64,000 nt of DNA. Origin: Solwaraspora sp. WMMD1047 (lineage in GTDB: Bacteria; Actinomycetota; Actinomycetes; Mycobacteriales; Micromonosporaceae). The notes beneath the pieces were generated by a model. It was not told the origin of the DNA and did not search any database. It saw only the letters and a program-made list of their open reading frames with translations. The DNA is taken from positions 1,364,001 through 1,428,000 of the forward strand of contig NZ_JARUBL010000001.1 in NCBI RefSeq assembly GCF_029626155.1, read 5' to 3'. Positions 42,294 through 51,019 of this stretch are shown here, in pieces (position 1 is the stretch's first letter; the number at the start of each line of letters is the position of its first letter). The translations under genes and the position numbers were made by a program.

Positions 42294-45200
42294 ATGAAAA
42301 GAACCCAACGACGATGGCTTGCCGTCGTCGCGGGCGCCGCACTCGCCGCTCCCATGATCGCCACGGCCCCGGCCGGGGCCCACGAAGGCCACGAACACGA
42401 AGACGGCTACCAGGTCCTCGTCTTCACCGGCACCGCCGGTGCCGCGCACCCGTCGACCGCCAAGGGCGTGAACGCGATCCGCACCCTCGGCAACAGTAAC
42501 GGGTTCACTGTGGACGTTTCCCGCAACGGTACCGCATTCTCCGACGAGAATCTCGCCAACTACTCAGCGGTCGTCTTCCTCAACAACTCCGGCGACGTCC
42601 TCAACGACCTCCAGCAGGAGGCGTTCGAACGGTACGTCCAGGCCGGACACGGCTACGTCGGACTGCACGGCGCCGCCGGTGCCGAACCCGACTGGGCCTT
42701 CTACCGCGACCTGGTCGGGACCTCGCTGGCCGGCAGCGCGGCCACCGGCACCGGCGTGATCGATGTGCCCGACCGGTACCACCCGTCGACCGAGCCGATC
42801 TCCCGCGAGCTCACCCTCACCGAGTCGTACCCGAACTTCACCAGCAACGTCCGGGGCACCGCGCACGTGCTGGCCACCGTGGACACCCAGTCGGTGACCG
42901 GCTCCACGATGGGCTTCGACCACCCGGTCTCCTGGTGCCGTGACTACCAGGGCGGCCGGTCCTGGTACACCGGCCTGGGGGCCACCCCGGACACCTTCAC
43001 CGTCGGGGCGATCCGCAAGCACCTGCTCGGCGGCATCCAGTGGGCCGCCGGTGTCGCCGAGGGCGACTGCGGCGCGACCGTGCTCGGCAACTACGAGAAG
43101 GTCGTCCTCAACGACCAGCCCGGCGAGCCGATGTCGCTGGCCGTCATGCCCGACGGCCGGGTGCTGCACAACACCCGGGCCGGCGAGATCCGGATGTACG
43201 ACCCGGCCACCGGCGCCAGCCCGGTGATCACCACGGTGCCGGTGTACCAGCACGACGAGGACGGCCTGCAGTCGGTCACCCTCGCCCCGGACTTCGCCGA
43301 GAGCAAGTGGGTCTACCTCTACTACGCGCCGCCGCTGGACACCCCGGTCGACAACCCGGCCACCCCCGGCGTGAACGAGGGCGACGCCCCGCAGAACAGC
43401 GACGACCCAGCGGTCTGGGACGCCTTCAAGGGCTACAACCAGCTCTCCCGGGTCAAGTTCGTCGAGGAGCCGACGCCGCACCTGGACCTCTCCACCGAGC
43501 AGCAGATCCTGCGGGTCGACGTGGACCGGGGCGCCTGCTGCCACGTAGCCGGTGAGGTCAAGTTCGACGGCAAGGGCCTGCTCTACCTGGTCACCGGCGA
43601 CGACACCAACGCCAGCGGCTCGGACAACTTCACCCCGATCAACGAGTCGCCCACCCGGGGTCCGGCGTACGACGCGCAGCGCTCCTCGGGCAACACCAAC
43701 GACCTGCGCGGCAAGGTGCTGCGGATCAAGGTCAAGGAGAACGGCGGCTACAGCATCCCGGCCGGCAACCTCTTCCCCGAGTCGGCCGACCGGGACGACA
43801 AAACCCGCCCGGAGATCTTCCTGATGGGCCTGCGCAACCCGTTCCGGTTCGACGTGGACTCGCGCGGCTGGGTCTACATCGGCGACTACTCGCCGGACTC
43901 GCGGGTGCCGAACCCGGCCCGCGGCCCGGAGGGCACCGGCCGGTGGATCGCCACCAACAAGGCCGGCAACTGGGGCTGGCCGTACTGCTACTCGCCGACC
44001 CTGCCCTACATCGACTGGAACTACGCGACCCAGACCGGCAACGGCCCGTTCAACTGCGCGGCACCGGTCAACGACTCGCCGCGCAACACCGGACTGACGG
44101 TGCTCCCGCCGGTCCAGGACCCGCAGTTCCGCTACACCTACAACGCCACCACCCCGTGCGCGGCGGCCTACCTGGCCACCCCACCCGGAACCTGCAGCTT
44201 CCAGTGGCCGGTCATCGGCACCGGCGGCGTCGGCCCGCACGGCGGTCCGATCTACAAATATGACGAGTCGCTGGAGTCGGAGACCAAGTTCCCCGCCTAC
44301 TACAACGACGCGGTCGTGCTGGGTGAGTTCACCCGGGACAAGATCTTCATGATGCGGACCAACGGCAGCGGCAAGCTGCTCGGGGTCGAGCAGCTGCTGC
44401 CGGGCTTCGTCTTCGACAACCCGATGGACATGGAGTTCGGCCCGGACGGCAGCCTCTACCTGCTGGAGTACGGCGACGGCTTCTTCCGGGCCAACCCGGA
44501 CGCCGCCCTGTCGGTGATCCGGTACGTCAAGGGCACCCGTGGCCCGGTGGCGAACCTGGACGCCACGCCCACCAACGGCACGGCCCCGCTGACCGTGCAG
44601 TTCTCCAGCGAGGGATCCAACTCGCCCGAGCCGGGTGAGACGATCTCGATCGCCTGGGACTTCGACGGTGACGGGACCACCGACTCCACGGAGCCGAACC
44701 CGTCGCACACCTACACCACGAACGGCGTCTACTTCGCCCAGCTCACCGTGACGGACTCCAGTGGCAAGACGGCGACCCTGAGCCGGGCCATCACGGTCGG
44801 CAACACGGCACCGACGGTCGAGGTCACCACCCCGATCTCCGGCTCGTTCTTCAACTGGGGCGACTCGGTGCCGTACACGGTGAATGTGACCGACCCGGAG
44901 GACGGCACCATCGACTGCAGCCGGGTCACCGTCACGTTCGTGCTCGGCCATGACGAGCACGGCCACCCGCAAACCTCCACCACCGGCTGCACCGGCACCC
45001 TGCCGACGCCGCCGGACGGCGCCGACCACGCCGGTGGATACCTGTTCGGTGGGATCAGCGCCAGCTACACCGACCTCGGGGCCAACGGTCAGCCGGCGCT
45101 GACCACGGTCGGCCAGGCGACCATCCAGGTCCCCCGGCAGCAGGCCGAGTTCGCGCAGATCAGGCCGAACGTGACGCTGTCCAACACCGGCGACACCGGC

Positions 45201-45551
45201 GGTGGCCAGCACGTCTCCGGAATCGACAACAACGAGTTCATCGCGTTCGACCCGATCAACCTGGGCGACGCCGACACGGTCACCCTGCGCTACGCCGGCG
45301 GTTCCGCGGCGACCGTGGGCCAGCCGAGGGCGGTCGTCGAGCTGCGGGTCGACGCGCCGGATGGTCCACTGGTGACGGCCAGCTCGGTACCCGCCACGGC
45401 GGGCACCAACGCCTGGGCGAACCACCAGATCGCGGTCGACCACCCGGCCGGTGCGCACCAGCTGTACCTGGTGTTCCGGTCGGTCGACGGCGGTCCGACC
45501 AGCAACCTGTTCAACCTCAACTGGGTCGAGTTCGGCAGCTCGGCCGGCTGA
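42294..45551 (+). CDS. Secreted ThuA-PQQ sugar dehydrogenase-PKD multidomain protein
   Basis: 1085 residues, secreted (signal peptide about 1-27, ending in AGA). Order: ThuA domain (about 35-260, YQVLVFTG...GYVGLHGAAG), a glucose/sorbosone dehydrogenase-like beta-propeller (about 270-750, with GEPMSLAVMPDG, LDTPVDNP, GDDTN, FLMGLRNPFRFDVD), a PKD domain (about 765-845, WDFDGDGTTDSTEPNPSHTY), and a C-terminal carbohydrate-binding-like module (about 940-1085). The enzyme probably oxidises sugars at the cell surface with PQQ; whether PQQ is made here is unknown. The ATG at 42294 is preceded by GGAGG eight bases away. Common in actinomycetes, usually near similar sugar genes. Confidence 0.9.
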   Translation: MKRTQRRWLAVVAGAALAAPMIATAPAGAHEGHEHEDGYQVLVFTGTAGAAHPSTAKGVNAIRTLGNSNGFTVDVSRNGTAFSDENLANYSAVVFLNNSGDVLNDLQQEAFERYVQAGHGYVGLHGAAGAEPDWAFYRDLVGTSLAGSAATGTGVIDVPDRYHPSTEPISRELTLTESYPNFTSNVRGTAHVLATVDTQSVTGSTMGFDHPVSWCRDYQGGRSWYTGLGATPDTFTVGAIRKHLLGGIQWAAGVAEGDCGATVLGNYEKVVLNDQPGEPMSLAVMPDGRVLHNTRAGEIRMYDPATGASPVITTVPVYQHDEDGLQSVTLAPDFAESKWVYLYYAPPLDTPVDNPATPGVNEGDAPQNSDDPAVWDAFKGYNQLSRVKFVEEPTPHLDLSTEQQILRVDVDRGACCHVAGEVKFDGKGLLYLVTGDDTNASGSDNFTPINESPTRGPAYDAQRSSGNTNDLRGKVLRIKVKENGGYSIPAGNLFPESADRDDKTRPEIFLMGLRNPFRFDVDSRGWVYIGDYSPDSRVPNPARGPEGTGRWIATNKAGNWGWPYCYSPTLPYIDWNYATQTGNGPFNCAAPVNDSPRNTGLTVLPPVQDPQFRYTYNATTPCAAAYLATPPGTCSFQWPVIGTGGVGPHGGPIYKYDESLESETKFPAYYNDAVVLGEFTRDKIFMMRTNGSGKLLGVEQLLPGFVFDNPMDMEFGPDGSLYLLEYGDGFFRANPDAALSVIRYVKGTRGPVANLDATPTNGTAPLTVQFSSEGSNSPEPGETISIAWDFDGDGTTDSTEPNPSHTYTTNGVYFAQLTVTDSSGKTATLSRAITVGNTAPTVEVTTPISGSFFNWGDSVPYTVNVTDPEDGTIDCSRVTVTFVLGHDEHGHPQTSTTGCTGTLPTPPDGADHAGGYLFGGISASYTDLGANGQPALTTVGQATIQVPRQQAEFAQIRPNVTLSNTGDTGGGQHVSGIDNNEFIAFDPINLGDADTVTLRYAGGSAATVGQPRAVVELRVDAPDGPLVTASSVPATAGTNAWANHQIAVDHPAGAHQLYLVFRSVDGGPTSNLFNLNWVEFGSSAG

Positions 45552-45560
45552 TGTCGGGTT

Positions 45561-45590
45561 CGTGCCGGCGGCCCGCGGGCCGCCGGCACG
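45561..45590. terminator. Perfect 30-bp palindrome after the ThuA gene
   Basis: 45561-45590 is a perfect palindrome (arm GTGCCGGCGGCCCG), which folds to a strong stem ten bases after the stop. The rest of the 307-base gap to the next gene has no gene; a weak inverted repeat near 45637 is the only other structure. Confidence 0.85.
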
Positions 45591-45858
45591 GGCCGGGCAC
45601 GGCGTACCACCAGCACCACCGGCAACATTCGGGGGAGGCAGGGCCGCAACGCCGAGCGTCCCTGTCTGCCGTTGCCCCGTCCGCCGGGTCGGGTCGGGCC
45701 GGACGACGGCGCGGTCGGCGCCGACGACGGCACCGTCGACCGGGTGCCACCCTGGCCCGGCTGGGCGGACGGGGCCCATCAACTGCAGAGGAACACCACC
45801 GACCGAACGGACCCACGGACACCCCGCCGGGCCCGTCCCGAACCACCGGAGGCACACC

Positions 45859-47031
45859 ATGGGTACCGGAGTCTGGCTGATCGGCGCGCGCGGCTCGGTC
45901 GCCGTTACCAGCATCGTCGGGGCACTGGCGGTGCGTTCCGGGCTGGCCCCGCCGACCGGGTGCGTCACCGAACTGCCGCCGTTCCGGGTGCCCGCCGTGC
46001 CGTCGCTGGCCGGACTCGTCTTCGGCGGGCACGACATCGCCCTCACCCCGCTGGCCAAGAAGGCCGACGAACTCGCCGCCGCCGGGGTCCTGCCGGCCCG
46101 GCTGGCCGATGCCCTCCGCACCGAGTTGGCCGCGGTGGAAGCCGAGGTCAGGCAGCTGCCCGAGGGCCCGACCCAGGCCGCCGTCGCGGCCCAGATCGCC
46201 GCCGACCTGACCGCGTTCCGGGACCGGCACGGGCTGGACCGGGTGGTGGTGATCAACGTATCCACCACCGAGCCGGCGCCCGACCCGGACCCGGCACACC
46301 GGGACCTGGCCGCGTTGACCGCCGCGCTCGGCCGGCCCGGCACGGTGCTGCCGCCCAGCGCGCTGGTCGCCTACGCGGCCCTGGACAGCGGCTGCGCGTA
46401 CGTCGACTTCACGCCGTCGACCGGGGCGCGGCTGCCGGCGCTGGCCGAGCTGGCCCGGCTGCGCGCGACGCCCTACGCCGGCCACGACGGCAAGACCGGC
46501 GAGACCCTGGTCAAGGCGGTGCTGGCCCCGATGTTCGCGCAGCGCAACCTGGCGGTGCGGACCTGGTCGGGCACCAACCTGCTCGGCGGCGGCGACGGCG
46601 CCAACCTGGCCGAGCCGGCCGCGAACGCGGCGAAGACCGCCAGTAAGCAGCGGGTCCTCGCCGAGATCCTCGGCTACCAGCCGCAGGGCACCACCCGGAT
46701 CGAGTACGTCGACGACATCGGCGACTTCAAGACCGCCTGGGACCTGATCACCTTCACCGGCTTCCTCGGCACCGGCATGCGGATGGAGTTCACCTGGCAC
46801 GGCTGCGACTCCGCCCTGGCCGCCCCGCTGGTGCTGGACCTGGCCCGGCTGACCGCCGCCGCGCACGCCGCCGGCCGGCACGGCCCCCTGCCCGAGCTGG
46901 CCTTCTTCTTCAAGGACCCGCTCGGTGACGGGCCACACGCCCTGACCGACCAGTGGCACCTGCTCCTCGACTTCGTCCGCAACCTGCCGTCCACCCCGGA
47001 CTCCGCGTCGACCTCGGACGGGAAGTCGTGA
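45859..47031 (+). CDS. Inositol-3-phosphate synthase-like protein, first gene of variant Ebo operon
   Basis: 390 residues, cytosolic. The family normally cyclises glucose-6-phosphate to inositol-3-phosphate with NAD. It begins with the Rossmann stretch GVWLIGARGSVAVTSIVGALA (about 4-24) and contains VINVSTTEP, PYAGHDGKTGETLVKAVLAPMF (catalytic lysine region), WSGTNLLGGGDGANL, and FTWHGCDSALAAPLVLDL. GGAGG precedes ATG 45859. The stop overlaps the next start as TGATG. It may make a cyclitol other than inositol; the neighbours suggest a prenylated or lipid-linked product. Confidence 0.87.
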   Translation: MGTGVWLIGARGSVAVTSIVGALAVRSGLAPPTGCVTELPPFRVPAVPSLAGLVFGGHDIALTPLAKKADELAAAGVLPARLADALRTELAAVEAEVRQLPEGPTQAAVAAQIAADLTAFRDRHGLDRVVVINVSTTEPAPDPDPAHRDLAALTAALGRPGTVLPPSALVAYAALDSGCAYVDFTPSTGARLPALAELARLRATPYAGHDGKTGETLVKAVLAPMFAQRNLAVRTWSGTNLLGGGDGANLAEPAANAAKTASKQRVLAEILGYQPQGTTRIEYVDDIGDFKTAWDLITFTGFLGTGMRMEFTWHGCDSALAAPLVLDLARLTAAAHAAGRHGPLPELAFFFKDPLGDGPHALTDQWHLLLDFVRNLPSTPDSASTSDGKS

Positions 47032-47651
47032 TGGACCCCGGCGCCGACCCGGCCGGCACCGCCGAGCTGCGGGCCGCGCTGGCGCGCGTACCCGATGGGG
47101 GTTGGCTGGCGGGGGCGGTGCGGCGCGTCGCGGCCGACCCGGCCGCGGTGGCGCGCTGCTTTCCGGCCGCCGGCCGGCGCTGCGGGCGGGACCCGCTGCC
47201 CGGCCTGCCGGACTGGTCGGCCGACCAGGGGGCGCGGGCGCTGCTGCTGGCCGCCCTGCCGGCCGACGGCCTGGCCGACCGGGTGGCCGAGGTCTACCGG
47301 TGGGGAGACGCGGCCGAGAAACTGGCGGTGTTGAAGGCGCTGCCGATCCTGCCGCTCGGCGCGGCCGGGGTCGGGCTGCTCGCCGACGCCATCCGCAGCA
47401 ACGATCCGCGGCTGGTGGCGGCGGCACTCGGGCCGTACGCCCGCCACCTCGATCAGGCGATGTGGCGGCAGGCCGTGCTCAAGTGCGTATTCATGGGCGT
47501 ACCACTCGCGGCCGTCGATGGGCTGGACGATCGGGCCGACGCCGAACTGGGCAGGATGTTGGCGGGCCTGGCGGCGGAACGGACCGCGGCCGGGCGGGAC
47601 ATGCCGGCGGACGCGACCGCGCTGCTGAGCCGGCTGGAAGGGGAGGCGTGA
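47031..47651 (+). CDS. EboA-domain protein
   Basis: 206 residues, cytosolic, helical and HEAT-like. The part YRWGDAAEKLAVLKALPILPLGAAGVGLLADAIRSNDPRLVAAALGPYARHLDQAMWRQAVLKCVFMGVPL matches the core of EboA proteins, found in the ebo metabolite-export operon of cyanobacteria and other bacteria. No catalytic motif is apparent. It overlaps both neighbours by one base (TGATG). Confidence 0.75.
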   Translation: MDPGADPAGTAELRAALARVPDGGWLAGAVRRVAADPAAVARCFPAAGRRCGRDPLPGLPDWSADQGARALLLAALPADGLADRVAEVYRWGDAAEKLAVLKALPILPLGAAGVGLLADAIRSNDPRLVAAALGPYARHLDQAMWRQAVLKCVFMGVPLAAVDGLDDRADAELGRMLAGLAAERTAAGRDMPADATALLSRLEGEA

Positions 47652-48529
47652 TGCGGATCTTCGACCCGCACATCCACATGTCGTCGCGGACCACCGACGA
47701 CTACGAGCGGATGGTGGCCGCCGGGGTACGGGCGGTGGTGGAGCCGGCGTTCTGGCTCGGCCAGCCCCGGACCTCGGTCGGCTCGTTCGTGGACTACTTC
47801 GACTCGCTGGTGGGGTGGGAGCCGTTCCGGGCCTCCCAGTTCGGGGTCCGGCACTTCGCGACGGTGGCCCTCAACCCGAAGGAGGCCAACGACCCGCGCT
47901 GCCGCGAGGTGGTCGGCGACGTGGTGCCGCGCTTCCTCGACAAGGACAGCGTGGTGGCGGTCGGCGAGGTCGGCTACGACTCGATGACCCCGGCCGAGGA
48001 CGAGGTCTTCGCCGAACAGCTGGCACTGGCGGTGGAGTACGAGCTGCCGGCGCTGGTGCACACCCCGCACCGGGACAAGGTACGCGGGGTGCAGCGGAGC
48101 CTGGCGGTGGTGGCCGAGTCCGGCCTGCCGCCCGGTCGGGTGGTGGTCGACCACCTGAACGAGGTGACCGTCGGGCTGGTCCGCGACACCGGCTGCTGGC
48201 TCGGGTTCTCGATCTACCCGGAGACCAAGATGTCACCGGCCCGGATGGTCGAGATCCTGCGGTCGTCCGGGGTGGAGCGGGTGCTGGTGAACTCGGCGGC
48301 GGACTGGGGGCGCTCCGATCCGCTGCTGACCCGCGCCACCGGCGAGGCGATGCTCGCGGCGGGCTTCAGCACCGACCAGGTGGACCAGGTGCTCTGGCGC
48401 AACCCGGTCGAGTTCTACGCCCAGTCCGGCCGGTTCGACCCGGCCGACCTCGACGCCCCCGCCGACCCGGCCGGCGAGCCGCCGGACAGCACGTACGCCG
48501 GCAGTTCGATCGCCCGCGGGGGTGCGTGA
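47651..48529 (+). CDS. TatD-like metal-dependent hydrolase (EboB-like)
   Basis: 292 residues, cytosolic amidohydrolase fold. Metal ligands: HIH (7-9), Glu in AVGEVGYD, His in LVHTPH, His in VVDHLNE, Asp in NSAADWG. TatD proteins are nucleases or phosphodiesterases; EboB relatives act on unknown metabolites. It is joined to both neighbours by TGATG overlaps, so it must be made in fixed proportion with EboA and the phosphodiesterase. Confidence 0.88.
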   Translation: MRIFDPHIHMSSRTTDDYERMVAAGVRAVVEPAFWLGQPRTSVGSFVDYFDSLVGWEPFRASQFGVRHFATVALNPKEANDPRCREVVGDVVPRFLDKDSVVAVGEVGYDSMTPAEDEVFAEQLALAVEYELPALVHTPHRDKVRGVQRSLAVVAESGLPPGRVVVDHLNEVTVGLVRDTGCWLGFSIYPETKMSPARMVEILRSSGVERVLVNSAADWGRSDPLLTRATGEAMLAAGFSTDQVDQVLWRNPVEFYAQSGRFDPADLDAPADPAGEPPDSTYAGSSIARGGA

Positions 48530-49923
48530 TGGCGCCGCTGCTGGTGCTGGACGTGGTCGGGCTGACCCCCCGGCTACTGGCCCACATGCCCCGGCTGCGG
48601 GCGGTCGCCGAGACCGGTTTCCAGGCCGAGCTGGGCACCGTGCTGCCCGCCGTGACCTGCTCGGCGCAGTCCACCTTCCTCACCGGCGAGCCGCCGGCCG
48701 GGCACGGCATCGTCGGCAACGGCTGGTACTTCCGCGAGCTCGGTGAGGTCTTCCTCTGGCGGCAGCACAACGCCCTGGTGGGCGGGGAGAAGCTGTGGCA
48801 GGCGGCCCGCCGGGTCCGCCCCGACTACACCGTCGCCAACGTCTGCTGGTGGTACGCCATGGGCGCCGACGTGAACTGGACCGTCACGCCGCGCCCGATC
48901 TACTTCGCCGACGGTCGCAAGGAACCGGACTGCTACACCGACCCGCCCGAGCTGCGTGACGAGCTGACCGCGAAGCTCGGCACCTTCCCGCTCTTCACCT
49001 ACTGGGGGCCGGGCGCCGGGCTGCCCTCGTCGGCCTGGATCTGCCGGGCCACCACCGAGATCATGACCAGCCACCGGCCGGACCTCACCCTGTCCTACCT
49101 GCCGCACCTCGACTACGACCTGCAGCGCTTCGGGCCGTCGTCGCCGCAGGCCGCCGCCGCTGCCGCCGACCTCGACGGGGTGCTCGGGCCGCTGCTGGAC
49201 GCCGCCGCGGCCCAGGACACCACCGTGGTCGCGCTCTCCGAGTACGGCATCACCGACGCCTCCCGGCCGGTGGACATCAACCGGCTGCTGCGCTCGGAGG
49301 GCCTGCTGCGGGTCTACACCCAGGCCGGCATGGAATACCTCGACCCGTGGACGTCGCGGGCGTTCGCGGTCGCCGACCACCAGGTCGCGCACGTCTACGT
49401 CCGCGACCCGGCCGACGTGCCGGCGGTGGCCCGGCTCTGCGCCGGCCTGCCCGGGGTGGCCGAGGTGCTCGACGAGGCCGGCAAGGCCGCCGCCGGGCTG
49501 GACCACCCGCGCTCCGGCGAGCTGGTGCTGGTCGCCGAGCCGGACGCCTGGTTCACCTACTACTACTGGCTCGACGACGCGGCGGCCCCGGACTTCGCCC
49601 GGCTGGTGGAGATCCACCGCAAGCCCGGCTACGACCCGGCCGAGCTCTTCTTCGACCCGGCCAACCCGGGCGCGGCGAAGCGGCGGGCGGCGGTGGCGCT
49701 GGCCCGCAAGAAGACCGGGATGCGCTACCTGATGAGCGTGGTCGGGCTGGACGCCGGCGCGCGGGCGGTCCGCGGCTCGCACGGCCGGCTGCCGGCCGAC
49801 CCGGCCGACGGGCCGGTGCTGCTCTGCTCCCGGCCGGCCGCCGCCCGGGACCGGCTCGCCGCCACCGAGGTGAAGGGGCTGCTGCTGGAGCTCGCCGGCC
49901 TCACCGCGGCGGCACCGTCATGA
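48529..49923 (+). CDS. Alkaline-phosphatase-superfamily phosphodiesterase (EboF-like)
   Basis: 464 residues. The NPP-like pattern is PLLVLDVVGL (metal Asp8), PAVTCSAQSTFLTG (nucleophile Thr43), YLPHLDYDLQRFG (Asp/His ligands) and LSEYGIT, where typical NPPs have SDHGM. The Asp-to-Glu, His-to-Tyr change at that site suggests altered metal binding; the family call remains good. Nucleotide-pyrophosphatase-like proteins occur as EboF. It has no signal peptide. Start overlaps the TatD stop (TGATG), and its own stop overlaps the prenyl synthase start (ATGA). Confidence 0.85.
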   Translation: MAPLLVLDVVGLTPRLLAHMPRLRAVAETGFQAELGTVLPAVTCSAQSTFLTGEPPAGHGIVGNGWYFRELGEVFLWRQHNALVGGEKLWQAARRVRPDYTVANVCWWYAMGADVNWTVTPRPIYFADGRKEPDCYTDPPELRDELTAKLGTFPLFTYWGPGAGLPSSAWICRATTEIMTSHRPDLTLSYLPHLDYDLQRFGPSSPQAAAAAADLDGVLGPLLDAAAAQDTTVVALSEYGITDASRPVDINRLLRSEGLLRVYTQAGMEYLDPWTSRAFAVADHQVAHVYVRDPADVPAVARLCAGLPGVAEVLDEAGKAAAGLDHPRSGELVLVAEPDAWFTYYYWLDDAAAPDFARLVEIHRKPGYDPAELFFDPANPGAAKRRAAVALARKKTGMRYLMSVVGLDAGARAVRGSHGRLPADPADGPVLLCSRPAAARDRLAATEVKGLLLELAGLTAAAPS

Positions 49924-50996
49924 CGCTGGCCGCCGCCCGGCCGGACGCCGCCGGCACCGGCTCGCTGCGGGAGCGCTGCGACGCCGAACTGGCCGCCTTC
50001 CTCGACCGGCAGGATCCGCACTGGCCGGACGGCGCGCCGCGCGGCGTCTTCGACCGGCTGCGCCGGTTCGTGCTGGCCGGTGGGAAGCGGTTGCGGCCGA
50101 CGTTCTGTTACTGGGGTTGGCGGGGGGCCGGTGGTCCGGACTGTCGGGAGATCGTGGCCGCGGCGGCGGCGTTGGAGATTTTCCACGCGTTCGCGTTGAT
50201 TCACGACGACATCATGGACGGTAGTGATCAGCGGCGGGGCGAGCCGTCGGTGCACCGGTTCTTCACGGATCTGCATGCCCGGTCGGCGTGGCGGGGGGAC
50301 GCGGGTCGGTACGGGCACAACGCGGCGTTGCTCTGCGGTGACCTCTGCGCCGCCTGGGCCGACCAGATGTTCCACGAGTCGGGGCTGCCCGCCGAGCAGA
50401 TCCGCCGCGGCTACGCCGTGTTCGCGGCGATGCGCACCGAAGTCATCGCCGGCCAGTACCTGGATCTGGTCTCCGGGGTAGGTGACGGTTCGGTTGCCAG
50501 TGCGTTGACGGTGATCCGGATGAAGGCCGCCCGGTATACGGTGACCCGGCCGCTGCAGATCGGGGCGGCGTTGGTGGGGGCGGGCGAGGAGGTCCGGGCG
50601 GGATATGCCGCGTTCGGTGATCCGTTGGGGGACGCGTTCCAGCTGCGCGACGACGTGCTCGGCGTGTTCGGGGACCCGGCCGTGACCGGCAAGTCGGTCC
50701 TGGACGATCTGCGGGAAGGCAAGTCGACGGTGATGATGGCGCTCGCCCGCGACCAGGCCGACCGGGAACAGGCCCGCCGGCTGCGGGAGCTGGTCGGTGA
50801 CCCCGAGGTCGACCTGGCGGGCGCCGAGGAGCTGCGCTCCATCATCGTCGCCACCGGTGCCCTCGACGCGATCGAACAGATGATTCGGCTGCGTACCCAG
50901 GCGGCGGTGGCGGCCCTGGCCGACGCGCCGCTCACCGACGAGGCCCGGCGGGAGCTGACCACGCTCGCCGAATCCGTGGCCGAGCGGCAGAGCTGA
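49920..50996 (+). CDS. Polyprenyl diphosphate synthase
   Basis: 358 residues, cytosolic. It joins isopentenyl diphosphate to allylic diphosphates. First Asp-rich motif DDIMD (96-100), second DDVLGVFGD (244-252), GGKRLRP (54-60) and LIHDDIMDGSDQRRGEP. An aromatic Phe lies five residues before the first motif, which often favours short C15-C20 products, but chain length needs testing. Codon use in 50040-50330 and 50480-50640 is richer in third-position T and TTG than the rest of the gene, a mosaic pattern. It may supply the prenyl chain for a cyclitol-linked lipid. Confidence 0.9.
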   Translation: MTLAAARPDAAGTGSLRERCDAELAAFLDRQDPHWPDGAPRGVFDRLRRFVLAGGKRLRPTFCYWGWRGAGGPDCREIVAAAAALEIFHAFALIHDDIMDGSDQRRGEPSVHRFFTDLHARSAWRGDAGRYGHNAALLCGDLCAAWADQMFHESGLPAEQIRRGYAVFAAMRTEVIAGQYLDLVSGVGDGSVASALTVIRMKAARYTVTRPLQIGAALVGAGEEVRAGYAAFGDPLGDAFQLRDDVLGVFGDPAVTGKSVLDDLREGKSTVMMALARDQADREQARRLRELVGDPEVDLAGAEELRSIIVATGALDAIEQMIRLRTQAAVAALADAPLTDEARRELTTLAESVAERQS

Positions 50997-51019
50997 CCAG
51001 CGGGTTGCAAGGAGGCAAG

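Noticed and set aside
42564-46343. 1259-codon open frame on the minus strand opposite the ThuA gene and inositol synthase
   Set aside because: It spans two real plus-strand genes and the hairpin between them, has no start signal and encodes low-complexity Arg/Val/Gly sequence.
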